Part shown: one piece after another, positions 1 through 9,881 of the stretch
How the letters are laid out: every line of letters begins with the position of its first letter
Position numbering within the stretch: position 1 is the first letter of the stretch
NCBI RefSeq assembly: GCF_004138285.1
Contig: NZ_SCFN01000005.1
Location: 62,001 to 126,000, forward strand
Length of the DNA stretch: 64,000 nt
Direction: 5' to 3'
Source: Gottfriedia acidiceleris
Lineage (GTDB): Bacteria; Bacillota; Bacilli; Bacillales; Bacillaceae_G
The notes under the pieces: model-generated
What the model was told of the DNA's origin: nothing
The model's database searches: none
The model's input: the letters and a program-made list of their open reading frames with translations, nothing else
Made by a program: the position numbers and the translations under genes

Positions 1-2
1 AA

Positions 3-62
3 ATTCAAGTTTCAACTTCAAATACGCTTGGATTAAACGAAAAAGAGCTAGCTTATAGTTAA
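3..62 (+). CDS. C-terminal end of an upstream gene (partial)
   Basis: An open frame enters from the left edge and ends at TAA 60-62, giving about 19 residues that finish in NEKELAYS. Only the tail is present, so the product cannot be named. A clean rho-independent terminator 30 bp downstream supports a real gene end here. The other two frames also stop nearby, so frame choice rests on amino-acid plausibility alone. Confidence 0.35.
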   Translation: MQVSTSNTLGLNEKELAYS

Positions 63-92
63 CCTTTTTCAATTAAATAGCATAATCAAGTT

Positions 93-130
93 AAGAACCT
101 TCAATTTGAATTGGATTGAAGGTTCTTTTT
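93..130 (+). terminator. Rho-independent terminator of the upstream gene
   Basis: AAGAACCTTCAAT pairs with ATTGAAGGTTCTT across a 9-nt loop and is followed by a T run. It separates the truncated left-edge gene from the amino-sugar operon. Confidence 0.85.
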
Positions 131-221
131 ATAGTCATATATAATTAGTGAAAGGAACTAAATAACAAAGATAATGATGAATCATGTCGATTTAAATTTT
201 TTGAAAAATTGAAAAAAAGTA

Positions 222-250
222 TTCATGATTTAAAAAAGAGGTGATATACT
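222..250 (+). promoter_or_regulatory. Promoter of the amino-sugar ABC transporter operon
   Basis: An extended -10 element (TG, one base, TATACT at 245-250) lies 17 bp after a weak -35 (TTCATG, 222-227). Transcription would start near 257, inside the first GntR-type operator, which fits direct repression. Inferred from sequence only. Confidence 0.5.
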
Positions 251-256
251 ACATAC

Positions 257-282
257 AACTGGTAATGACATCATTACTAATG
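257..282 (+). promoter_or_regulatory. GntR-type operator 1
   Basis: The core TGGTAATGACATCATTACTA is a near-perfect palindrome centred near 270 and preceded by AAC. The same AACTGGTWAT half-site recurs at 360, 4951 and 5814, always ahead of a gene of this regulon. The site overlaps the predicted transcription start. The probable ligand is the GntR/UTRA protein at 4989-5708. Confidence 0.7.
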
Positions 283-340
283 TGATTTTTATGAAAGTTA
301 TACAGGAGGTGAATGTTTTATATTAGAAATTAAACAATTT

Positions 341-355
341 TTGTAAGCCTTTTCA
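341..355 (+). promoter_or_regulatory. cre-like site in the operon leader
   Basis: TTGTAAGCCTTTTCA matches the cre consensus WTGNAANCGNWNNCW at all but one position: the central CG is CC. It lies inside the transcribed leader, next to the second operator, where CcpA could act as a roadblock. The central mismatch lowers confidence. Confidence 0.35.
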
Positions 356-359
356 ACTT

Positions 360-380
360 AACTGGTAATAACATCATGAC
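360..380 (+). promoter_or_regulatory. GntR-type operator 2
   Basis: AACTGGTAATAACATCATGA is the second copy of the regulon operator, 103 bp downstream of the first and about 95 bp before the lipoprotein gene. Its left half is intact and its right half is degenerate. Two sites on one leader suggest looping or a downstream roadblock. Confidence 0.6.
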
Positions 381-475
381 AACATGTTTGTGGAGCACTA
401 TTCCAAATCATGTCTTTTAGTGCAACTACTGGATTAAAAGGCTATTAAACTTTTAAGAGAAAGAAGGGGAATGGG

Positions 476-1726
476 ATGAAAAAGTGGCTTATTATGCTAC
501 TAATCTTAGCTTTAGGCTTACTAGGATTAGCTGGATGTGGTAGCAGTGACACATCGGGAGATGCAAAAGATGGAAAGGTTGAAATTACTTACGGTTATTG
601 GGATAAGAAACAAGTTCCCGCGGTTGATGAAATTATAAAATTATTTAATGAAAAGTACCCTAATATTAAAGTGAAAACTGAGCTTACTCCATATGCACAG
701 TATTTCCAAAAGCTAGAAACAGCTGCAACAGGGGGAGCATTGCCTGATGTTTTTTGGATGAATGGCGCACATGTAGTCCAATATGCGGAAGGTAAAGTAA
801 TAGTCCCTCTTAGTGACTTAGCATCTAAGGACAACTATAGTCTAGACAATTATCCTAAGTCATTAGTCGACCTTTATACAGTTGACGGAAAACTTTATGG
901 TATTCCAAAAGACTTTGATATAACTGGATTTTGGTATAACAAAAAGATTTTTGATGAAGCTGGTATACCTTACCCAGATGATACTTGGGATTGGAATAAG
1001 TTAAAAGAAGTAGCTAAGAAGCTTACAAATAAAGAAAAAGGAATTTATGGTTTTGCAGCTTTAATGGGTAACCAAGGCGGTTATTATGATTTCATTTGGC
1101 AAAATGGTGGACATATTATTTCCGATGATGGCAAATCAGTCGGATTTGATCAACCTGAGGCTATTGAAGCACTTAAATATAACATTAGTTTTATAAAAGA
1201 AGGGCTTTCTCCAACACAAGCTCAAATGACAGAAACAGCACCATCGGAGTTATTCGCTTCAGGAAAAATTGCAATGATGTTTGATGGACCATGGATGGTT
1301 CCGGAGTATAAGAAAAATCCAGATTTAAATGTAGCTGTTGTACCAAAAGGAAAACAACGCGCAGTTTCTATTCATGGATTATCAAACGTGATTGCGGCAA
1401 ATACGAAGCATAAGGACGCTGCTTGGAAGTTTGTTCAGTTCCTAGGTTCAAAAGAAGCGGCTGAAATCTATGCAAAAACAGGTACTGTTATTCCTGCTTA
1501 CAATGGCACACAAGATGCTTGGTTAAAATCTGTTCCAAGTTTAAATCTTCAAGCCTTTATTGATGGAGTTGATTACTCTGTTCCTTTACCTAGTGTGAAA
1601 AATACGGGCGAAATCTGGCAGTATGAAACAGATATCTTGAAAAAGGCATGGAGTAATGAAGAAAGTGTTGAAGATGCTGCAAAAGAATTAACGAAAAAGG
1701 CAGACGAGGCACTAGCTAAGAACTAA
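476..1726 (+). CDS. ABC sugar-binding lipoprotein (amino-sugar importer)
   Basis: This 416-residue family 1 extracellular solute-binding protein captures the sugar for the importer encoded by the next two genes. It opens with a lipoprotein signal peptide (basic KK, hydrophobic stretch, lipobox LAGC with Cys21), so it should be lipid-anchored outside the membrane. The ATG follows an AAGAAGGGG ribosome site. It heads an operon controlled by two GntR operators. The ligand is not readable from the sequence. N-acetylgalactosamine or an oligosaccharide containing it is inferred from the downstream enzymes. Confidence 0.9.
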   Translation: MKKWLIMLLILALGLLGLAGCGSSDTSGDAKDGKVEITYGYWDKKQVPAVDEIIKLFNEKYPNIKVKTELTPYAQYFQKLETAATGGALPDVFWMNGAHVVQYAEGKVIVPLSDLASKDNYSLDNYPKSLVDLYTVDGKLYGIPKDFDITGFWYNKKIFDEAGIPYPDDTWDWNKLKEVAKKLTNKEKGIYGFAALMGNQGGYYDFIWQNGGHIISDDGKSVGFDQPEAIEALKYNISFIKEGLSPTQAQMTETAPSELFASGKIAMMFDGPWMVPEYKKNPDLNVAVVPKGKQRAVSIHGLSNVIAANTKHKDAAWKFVQFLGSKEAAEIYAKTGTVIPAYNGTQDAWLKSVPSLNLQAFIDGVDYSVPLPSVKNTGEIWQYETDILKKAWSNEESVEDAAKELTKKADEALAKN

Positions 1727-1799
1727 AAAATGAAGAGAAGAAGATCTCTAAAGCCTAAAATTACTTCTTCTCTTTATTTCCTTAAAAGGAGTGAATACA

Positions 1800-2747
1800 G
1801 TGAAAGAAATGCCTCTACAAGTTGAAGTGAAATCAAAAAGTAAACTAAAAATACCAAGCTTATCAAAGACGAGAAAACGATCAGATTATTTTTGGGCGTA
1901 TTGTATGATTGCACCAACAATGATTGGTTTAACTATTTTCTACTTATGGCCAATCATTCAAACGATTTACTTCAGTTTTACAGAATGGGGAGCATTTGGG
2001 CAATATGAATGGACAGGATTAGACAATTATAGACGAATGCTAGAAGACTCTAACCTATTACAGTCGTTTAAAAACACAGGCATTTATATAATTTTTACGG
2101 TTCCGATTGGTATTTTTTTATCGATTCTTATAGCAGTTCTCTTAAACCAAAAAATTAAGGGCAAATCTGTTTATCGAACCTTGTATTTTTTACCTGTTAT
2201 TACCATGCCAGCAGCAATCGCTATGGTTTGGAGATGGTTATATAATTCTGATTATGGGCTCCTAAATTATCTTTTATCTATCTTTGGAATAAAAGGTCCA
2301 CAGTGGGTAAGTGATCCAAAAATTGCACTGTATTCAATTATTGTAGTAGCAATTTGGAGTGGACTTGGTTACAACATGGTTATTTTTCTTTCAGGGCTCC
2401 AAGGGATTCCAAAAACATATTACGAAGCAGCGGAGATAGATGGTGCTGGGCCGATCAGGGTCTTCTTTAAAATAACACTACCGTTACTTTCCCCGGTTAT
2501 ATTCTTCGTAACAATCATGTCCTTTATAGGAGCGTTTCAAGTGTTTGATTTAATTTTTATGATGATTGGGAAAAGCAGTACAGCACTCGAAAATACTCAA
2601 TCAATTGTGTACTTATTTTATCAGCATGCATTCGTGTTAAATGACAAAGGTTACGCTGCTGCAATTGCAGTTTTACTATTAATCATTATTTTAATCATTA
2701 CAGCGATACAAATGGTTTTACAAAAGAAATGGGTTCATTATGATTGA
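1800..2747 (+). CDS. ABC sugar permease, MalF/UgpA-like
   Basis: One of two membrane subunits of the importer, about 315 residues with six or so hydrophobic segments. The EAA loop (YEAAEIDGAGPIRVFFKITLP), which docks the ATPase, sits in the last third. I chose GTG 1800: the AAAGGAG at 1786-1791 is correctly spaced for it but would touch the alternative GTG at 1791. It follows the binding protein by about 70 bp and precedes its partner permease. No ATP-binding subunit is encoded here, so a shared MsmX-type ATPase is expected. Confidence 0.9.
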   Translation: MKEMPLQVEVKSKSKLKIPSLSKTRKRSDYFWAYCMIAPTMIGLTIFYLWPIIQTIYFSFTEWGAFGQYEWTGLDNYRRMLEDSNLLQSFKNTGIYIIFTVPIGIFLSILIAVLLNQKIKGKSVYRTLYFLPVITMPAAIAMVWRWLYNSDYGLLNYLLSIFGIKGPQWVSDPKIALYSIIVVAIWSGLGYNMVIFLSGLQGIPKTYYEAAEIDGAGPIRVFFKITLPLLSPVIFFVTIMSFIGAFQVFDLIFMMIGKSSTALENTQSIVYLFYQHAFVLNDKGYAAAIAVLLLIIILIITAIQMVLQKKWVHYD

Positions 2748-2761
2748 AGGAGGAGTAACCA

Positions 2762-3595
2762 TTGGAGAAAGCAAGTCAACATATCACAAGTAAAACAATC
2801 TTAATTCATTTAATTCTAATTGTCGGCGCCTTGGCGATGGTCTTCCCTTTTATATGGATGTTACTAACTTCATTAAAAACTTATGCTGAGTCGATTCATG
2901 TTCCACCTGTTATTGTTCCAAAGCATTTTCAGTGGGTAAATTATAAAGAAGTTTTTGATTTACTACCATTCTTTAAATTTATGTTTAATACGCTGATCAT
3001 TACAGTGATTCGCACAATTGGACAATTATTATTATGTTCTTTAGCCGCATACGCTTTTGCGAGAATTGAATTTCCAGGAAGAAATTTTCTTTTTTTAATA
3101 GCTTTATCGGTTTTAATGGTACCAGGACAGGTCTTTTTATTGCCACAATATATGATTATGGTTAAATTAGGCTGGTTAAACACTTTACAGGCAGTAGTCG
3201 TTCCAGGTTTATTTAGCGCATTTGGTACATTCCTTTTAAGACAATTTTTTATGGGGTTACCAAAAGAATTAGAGGAAGCAGCTAGATTAGATGGTTGTAA
3301 TCATTTTCAAATCTATTGGAAAATCTTGCTTCCTTTAGCAAAGCCAGGTTTAGTTGCTTTAGGTATATTTACAACATTATGGAGCTGGAATGAATTAATG
3401 TGGCCAATGATTGTTAACAGCTCACCAGAATCAATGACGTTGTCCGTCGGTTTGTCGTCATTACAAGGACAATATTTAACTAATTATCCAGTTTTAATGG
3501 CAGGATCATTTTTAGCAATTTTACCAATGCTTATTTTATTTATGATTTTGCAAAAACAATTTATTGAAGGAATTGCGGTTACAGGAAGTAAATAA
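2762..3595 (+). CDS. ABC sugar permease, MalG/UgpE-like
   Basis: The second membrane subunit of the importer, 277 residues with six predicted transmembrane helices. Its cytoplasmic EAA loop (ELEEAARLDGCNHFQIYWKI) is typical of carbohydrate importers of the CUT1 class. It starts with TTG behind a strong AGGAGGAG only 14 bp after the preceding permease stop, so the two are co-translated. As with its partner, no ATPase gene follows. Confidence 0.9.
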   Translation: MEKASQHITSKTILIHLILIVGALAMVFPFIWMLLTSLKTYAESIHVPPVIVPKHFQWVNYKEVFDLLPFFKFMFNTLIITVIRTIGQLLLCSLAAYAFARIEFPGRNFLFLIALSVLMVPGQVFLLPQYMIMVKLGWLNTLQAVVVPGLFSAFGTFLLRQFFMGLPKELEEAARLDGCNHFQIYWKILLPLAKPGLVALGIFTTLWSWNELMWPMIVNSSPESMTLSVGLSSLQGQYLTNYPVLMAGSFLAILPMLILFMILQKQFIEGIAVTGSK

Positions 3596-3625
3596 AAATC
3601 TTACAAAGCTTGGAGGAAACTAATT

Positions 3626-4888
3626 ATGAAAGCAGCTTTAATAGGAGCGGGAAGTAGAGGATTTTACGCATACGGTTCATACGCTTTACAGTATCCACAT
3701 GAAATTCAATTCATTGCTGTAGCGGAGCCAAATAAAGAAAAAAGAGAAAAGTTTGCGGAAGCTCACAATATCCCTGAGAATATGAGATTTGAAGACTGGA
3801 CTGAGCTATTAGAAAAAGAACAGCTATGTGAGGCATTATTAATTTGCAGTCCAGACCGTAATCATTATAAGCCTGTTATGAAGGCAGTTAAAAAAGGATA
3901 CAGTATTTTATTAGAAAAACCGATGTCACCAGAACCAATTGAGACGTTAGAAATAGCTGAAGCAGCAGAAAGGCATAATACATTATTAACGGTTTGTCAT
4001 GTTATGAGATATGCGCCATTTTATCAAGCATTAAAAGAAGTTGTTGATCGAAAAGTAATCGGCGACATCGTATCGATCCAGTGGAATGAGAATGTAGGTT
4101 ATTTTCACCAAGCTCATAGTTTTGTACGTGGTAACTGGCGTAATTCATCTGAGTCTAGCTCAATGCTCTTACAAAAAAGCTGCCATGATATGGATATGCT
4201 TGCGTGGCTGATTGGTACAGATTGCAAGAGTGTATCTTCATATGGAAGTTTAACTTACTTTAAAAAGGAAAACGCACCAGAAGGTTCAACATATCGCTGT
4301 TTGGATGGTTGTAAGGTAGAAAAGGAATGTCCTTATTCAGCAGCTAAATGGTATTTACATGAACGTGATGTTTGGCCAGCAAATGTTATTTCAGCAAGTT
4401 CAAGTCTTGATAGTAGACTTAAGGCAATTCAAGAGGGACCATATGGTCGCTGCGTATATCACTGTGACAATGATGTTGTTGACCATCAGGTAGTTAATTT
4501 ATTATTTGAAAATGACGTTACAGTTGCATTTACTATGACTGCATTTACAAATGAAACCTTCCGTAACTTTAAAATTATGGGAACAAAAGGCGAAATAGTT
4601 GGAAATGATGCTAAAAATGAAATTGAAGTTAATTATTTTTCAGGCAAGAAGGAGTTAATTAAGCCATCAACTGTAGATGGTGGTCATATGGGAGCCGATA
4701 CAAGTATTATGGCTGATTTCATTCAACGCGTTACTAAGAAGGACAAAGGCAGCTTAACATCAGCTATCGTATCAGCTAAAAGTCATATGATTGCTTATGC
4801 TGCTGAGGAATCAAGAGTTTCAGGAACAATGGTTTCACTAGGTGACTATGAGAAAAAATTAAGAATGACAGAAGAGGGAGTTTTGTAG
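3626..4888 (+). CDS. Gfo/Idh/MocA family oxidoreductase with a cysteine-rich insertion
   Basis: A 420-residue NAD(P)-dependent sugar dehydrogenase-like protein. The N-terminal Rossmann fold carries GAGSRG at 7-12 and the EKP motif at 97-99. A KSCHDMD stretch at 184-190 supplies the usual lysine/histidine pair. An insertion holds five cysteines (225, 229, 235, 276, 280), suggesting a metal site or disulfides. It is the last gene of the importer operon, 30 bp after the permease, behind GGAGG. Its substrate is unknown. It might process the imported sugar before phosphorylation, or act as a GH109-like NAD-dependent glycosidase. Both are guesses from context. Confidence 0.8.
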   Translation: MKAALIGAGSRGFYAYGSYALQYPHEIQFIAVAEPNKEKREKFAEAHNIPENMRFEDWTELLEKEQLCEALLICSPDRNHYKPVMKAVKKGYSILLEKPMSPEPIETLEIAEAAERHNTLLTVCHVMRYAPFYQALKEVVDRKVIGDIVSIQWNENVGYFHQAHSFVRGNWRNSSESSSMLLQKSCHDMDMLAWLIGTDCKSVSSYGSLTYFKKENAPEGSTYRCLDGCKVEKECPYSAAKWYLHERDVWPANVISASSSLDSRLKAIQEGPYGRCVYHCDNDVVDHQVVNLLFENDVTVAFTMTAFTNETFRNFKIMGTKGEIVGNDAKNEIEVNYFSGKKELIKPSTVDGGHMGADTSIMADFIQRVTKKDKGSLTSAIVSAKSHMIAYAAEESRVSGTMVSLGDYEKKLRMTEEGVL

Positions 4889-4950
4889 AAAATTCTGTTG
4901 CGACATAATGTGGTATCTTTTTCAATATTATGTATAATAGATGTATATTT

Positions 4951-4973
4951 AACTGGTTATGACAAAGATACCA
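4951..4973 (+). promoter_or_regulatory. GntR-type operator 3 (autoregulatory)
   Basis: AACTGGTTATGACAAAGATA followed by CCA has half-sites TGGTTAT and GATACCA in inverted order. It lies 13 bp after a consensus -10 (TATAAT, 4933-4938) and just before the GntR gene, so the regulator probably represses itself. If the GntR gene were started at 4959, this operator would fall inside the coding region. Confidence 0.6.
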
Positions 4974-4988
4974 CTAAAGGAGCTAATC

Positions 4989-5708
4989 ATGGTAGAAAAG
5001 GATTCCCGACTTCCTCTTTATTATCAATTAATGGATATTTTATTAGAAAAAATCGAATCAGGCGAACTTGCTGAAAACGATCAGCTACCATCTGAACGAG
5101 AATTATGTGATACGTATCAAGTTAGTCGAACAACGGTAAGGCAGACGATGCAAGAGCTAGAAAAACAAGGCTATATTTATAAAGTTCATGGCAAGGGGAC
5201 ATATGTTTCTCCAAGAACGTATAACCAAAGCCTTGTAAAATTTTATAGTTTTACAGAAGAAATGAAAAAAGCAGGGAAAATCCCAACGACAACGGTCGTT
5301 TCTTTTGAAAAAATCAATTGTGACAGTAAAGTAGCAAAGGTCATGGATATACCGGTAGAAGAAGAGGTATTTAAGATCGTTCGGTTAAGACTTGCAGATC
5401 AGGAACCGATGTTATACGAAACCTCTTATGTACCCGTAAAGGATTTTAAAAATCTTTCGAGTGAGGAATTACAACATACGCCGATGTATGAAATCTTCAG
5501 AACCCAATATAATGTGAATATTTCTAGCGCTTTAGAAAGCTTTATGGCTGTTAGTGCAAATAAAGTGGAGTCAGAAATGCTAAACATAATCGAGGGTGCA
5601 CCATGTCTGATGCTTAAACGAGTAACTTACGATCAAAGCAAAGTAATTGAGTATACAATTTCTATTGCAAGAGGGGATAAATTTACTTATACAGTAGAGT
5701 TAAAATAG
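4989..5708 (+). CDS. GntR-family (HutC/UTRA subfamily) transcriptional repressor
   Basis: A 239-residue regulator. The N-terminal winged helix (about residues 8-74, with LPSERELCDTYQVSRTTVRQ) binds DNA, and a UTRA domain (about 95-235) would sense a phosphorylated sugar. ATG 4989 is preferred over ATG 4959 because AAAGGAG ends 6-7 nt before it and the protein then begins MVEKDSRLPLYYQL, as is usual in the family. It sits between the transport and catabolic halves of the regulon, each preceded by its probable operator. The effector is likely GalNAc-6-P or GalN-6-P by analogy with NagR, but unproven. Confidence 0.85.
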   Translation: MVEKDSRLPLYYQLMDILLEKIESGELAENDQLPSERELCDTYQVSRTTVRQTMQELEKQGYIYKVHGKGTYVSPRTYNQSLVKFYSFTEEMKKAGKIPTTTVVSFEKINCDSKVAKVMDIPVEEEVFKIVRLRLADQEPMLYETSYVPVKDFKNLSSEELQHTPMYEIFRTQYNVNISSALESFMAVSANKVESEMLNIIEGAPCLMLKRVTYDQSKVIEYTISIARGDKFTYTVELK

Positions 5709-5712
5709 ACCT

Positions 5713-5773
5713 TCAGACTGCCCGCCATACGACCGCATGCAATCAGTTTGAAAACCAGCTTTTATGGGTTTTG
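5713..5773 (+). terminator. Possible terminator after the GntR gene
   Basis: TTCAGACTG (5713) can pair with CAGTTTGAA (5745). A second stem AAAACC (5752) with GGTTTT (5767) follows and runs into TTTTGTCT. The T run is short, so termination may be partial. Confidence 0.35.
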
Positions 5774-5784
5774 TCTACACACTG

Positions 5785-5808
5785 AAATAGATACAGAAGT
5801 ATCTATTT
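5785..5808 (+). repeat. Perfect 10-bp inverted repeat upstream of agaS
   Basis: AAATAGATAC and GTATCTATTT flank the tetraloop AGAA. No T run follows, so it is not a standard terminator. It abuts GntR operator 4 and could be a second regulator site or an mRNA 5' hairpin. Confidence 0.55.
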
Positions 5809-5813
5809 AATCT

Positions 5814-5839
5814 AACTGGTAATGATGACATTAACAGTT
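5814..5839 (+). promoter_or_regulatory. GntR-type operator 4 (agaS operon)
   Basis: This is the most symmetric copy: AACTGGTAATG, four bases, then ATTAACAGTT, so that AACTGNTAATG mirrors CATTANCAGTT. It lies 18 bp before the agaS start codon and places the catabolic operon under the same repressor as the importer. Confidence 0.7.
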
Positions 5840-5857
5840 AAAATAGGAGGAAATAGT

Positions 5858-7917
<2,060 letters not shown>

Positions 7918-7921
7918 AAAA

Positions 7922-8881
7922 ATGATTGCTACAATTACATTAAACCCAGCTATTGATATTCGGTATAATCTTCCCGTCTTTCATTTAGATGGCGTTAATC
8001 GTGTTACAGCTGTAGATAAAACAGCTGGTGGAAAAGGACTTAACGTTTCACGTGTATTATCTCAGCTAGGGGCTAATGTTACTTGTACCGGATTTTTAGG
8101 CGGAAAAAGTGGCGAATGGATAGCTGGTCAGCTCCCAAATTACAATTTAATTAATCATTTTGTAGGAATAAAAGGAGAGACAAGATTTTGTTTAGTAATT
8201 GAATCTAAAGAAGGTCATACAGAAATTCTTGAACAAGGGCCAGAGATATTGGAGAATGAAAGAGAAGAATTTTTGAAAAATTTTGATACTATTATTGAAT
8301 CAAATAACTATATTGTAGGTTCTGGCAGCTTGCCATACGGAATCGACTCTGATTTTTATAGAGACCTAATAGAAAAAACAAAACAAAAAGGGAAGTATTT
8401 TCTTTTAGATTCAAGTGGAGAATCACTAGCCCACGGTATAAAGGGAAAACCTTTTTTAATTAAGCCGAACAGAGAAGAGTTTTGCAAGTTGATCGGGTTA
8501 AACCAATTTTCAATAGAGGATATGATTTGGCATGCTCGAGATATATGCCAAAAGGGTACCCAATACGTTTTACTTTCTTTAGGAAAAGAAGGTGCTCTTT
8601 TAGTTAGCAAAGACGTCACACTGCAAGCAGTTATTCCAGCTTTGACAGATGTACACCAAGTTGGCTCAGGAGATAGCATGCTTGCAGGCTTTACCTTTGC
8701 TCATTCGAAAGGTTATTCAATTGAAGATATTTTAAAGTGGTCATGTGCCTGCGGGATTTCCAATGCTGCCTCAGAGCGGACTGGATCAGTTGAATTAACA
8801 AAAGTTCAACATTACTTTAATCTCATTAAGGTGAAGGAGTTAACAGGGGGCGATCAAGGTGGAAAATATAGTTTGTTTTGA
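7922..8881 (+). CDS. PfkB-family kinase, tagatose-6-phosphate / 1-phosphofructokinase type
   Basis: This 319-residue ribokinase-fold sugar kinase most likely phosphorylates tagatose-6-phosphate to the bisphosphate for the preceding aldolase. Motifs are TAGGKGLN at 34-41 (substrate glycine pair) and VGSGDSMLAGF at 247-257, with the catalytic base Asp251. It starts 5 nt after the aldolase stop with no strong ribosome site of its own and overlaps the next gene by 23 bp, so it is a fully coupled operon gene. LacC and FruK are the nearest named families, and the sequence alone does not separate them. Confidence 0.85.
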   Translation: MIATITLNPAIDIRYNLPVFHLDGVNRVTAVDKTAGGKGLNVSRVLSQLGANVTCTGFLGGKSGEWIAGQLPNYNLINHFVGIKGETRFCLVIESKEGHTEILEQGPEILENEREEFLKNFDTIIESNNYIVGSGSLPYGIDSDFYRDLIEKTKQKGKYFLLDSSGESLAHGIKGKPFLIKPNREEFCKLIGLNQFSIEDMIWHARDICQKGTQYVLLSLGKEGALLVSKDVTLQAVIPALTDVHQVGSGDSMLAGFTFAHSKGYSIEDILKWSCACGISNAASERTGSVELTKVQHYFNLIKVKELTGGDQGGKYSLF

Positions 8882-9791
8882 TATCGGGGGTACATTTATC
8901 AAATTTGGACTAATAAATTGTGATGGGCAAATGGTCTACAAAGATAAGGTACCAACACCTAAAAAAAATATACAAAAGCTGCTTCCTGAACTTTTAGCTG
9001 AGAAAATAAAAAAGCTCCAAAATGATTTTTTAATAGCAGGAATCGGAATCTCCTCGTGTGGTCTTGTAGATCATGAAATAGGTGAAATTTTATTTTCCAA
9101 CAATATACCCGACTATTCAGGTATGAAGTTGGGCGAAATACTTTTCAATTTATTTAAATTACCCGTTAGTGTAGAAAATGATGTGAAAAGTGCTTGCCTT
9201 GGTGAAATGTGGAAGGGTGCAATTCAAGGGAAGAAAGATGTAGTTTTTTTAACATTAGGAACAGGTATTGGAAGCACCATTATTATAGATGGAAAGATTG
9301 TAAGCGGATCTCGTCATTTAGCTGGAGAACTAGGTCATACCGTCATTATTAATAACGGACGTTCTTGTGGATGTGGACGGAGAGGGTGCTTTGAAAGATA
9401 TGCTGCTACTTCGGCATTAGTAAATGACTTTATAGATGAAAAGAACAAAAATGGTGAAGTTATAGAGAAAATCTCTGGAGAAGATATTTTAGCTCTAGTA
9501 GAAAAAGGAGATTCAATTGCTACTGGCGTATATAAAAAGTTTATCCATTATATAGGCATAGGTCTATCAAATATAGTCCATCTTCTGAACCCGGAGGCAA
9601 TTATTATCGGGGGAGGGATTGCTGAGCAGGGAGAACGGTTTATTCAGGACATCAACTCTGAGATTAAAAAGGAAACCATGCCGATTTATCATCAAGAAAC
9701 AATCGTATTTCCTTCGATTCTTGGGAATGACGCCGGGCTGTATGGAGCATGTTACTTAACTTTAAAAAAATTAAACTACTTACACGTATAA
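8859..9791 (+). CDS. ROK-family sugar kinase (probable N-acetylgalactosamine kinase)
   Basis: A 310-residue ROK kinase. It has the phosphate loop DIGGTFIKFG (8-17), catalytic Asp108 in VEND, the GELGH sugar/zinc motif (156-160) and the zinc cysteines CGCGRRGCFE (Cys170, 172, 177). There is no N-terminal helix-turn-helix, so it is an enzyme and not a repressor. GTG 8859 lies inside the PfkB gene behind AGGGGG. An ABC importer delivers unphosphorylated sugar, so the pathway needs a 6-kinase and this is the only candidate here. GalNAc specificity is inferred from context. Confidence 0.85.
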   Translation: MENIVCFDIGGTFIKFGLINCDGQMVYKDKVPTPKKNIQKLLPELLAEKIKKLQNDFLIAGIGISSCGLVDHEIGEILFSNNIPDYSGMKLGEILFNLFKLPVSVENDVKSACLGEMWKGAIQGKKDVVFLTLGTGIGSTIIIDGKIVSGSRHLAGELGHTVIINNGRSCGCGRRGCFERYAATSALVNDFIDEKNKNGEVIEKISGEDILALVEKGDSIATGVYKKFIHYIGIGLSNIVHLLNPEAIIIGGGIAEQGERFIQDINSEIKKETMPIYHQETIVFPSILGNDAGLYGACYLTLKKLNYLHV

Positions 9792-9804
9792 GTAATAAAC
9801 AAAC

Positions 9805-9840
9805 AGGCAGCATCCTATTTTGGTGTTGCCTATTGTTCTT
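9805..9840 (+). terminator. Intercistronic hairpin between the ROK kinase and deacetylase genes
   Basis: AGGCAGCA (9805) pairs with TGTTGCCT (9824), with one mismatch, followed by a U-rich ATTGTTCTTCTT. It is weak and probably allows read-through into the deacetylase gene. Confidence 0.4.
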
Positions 9841-9881
9841 CTTGAAAAAGTATTCTTACGAACAATAGAGGGGGAAGTGTT

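Noticed and set aside
8859-9791. ROK repressor instead of kinase
   Set aside because: There is no N-terminal helix-turn-helix, and the phosphate loop DIGGT and catalytic VEND are intact.
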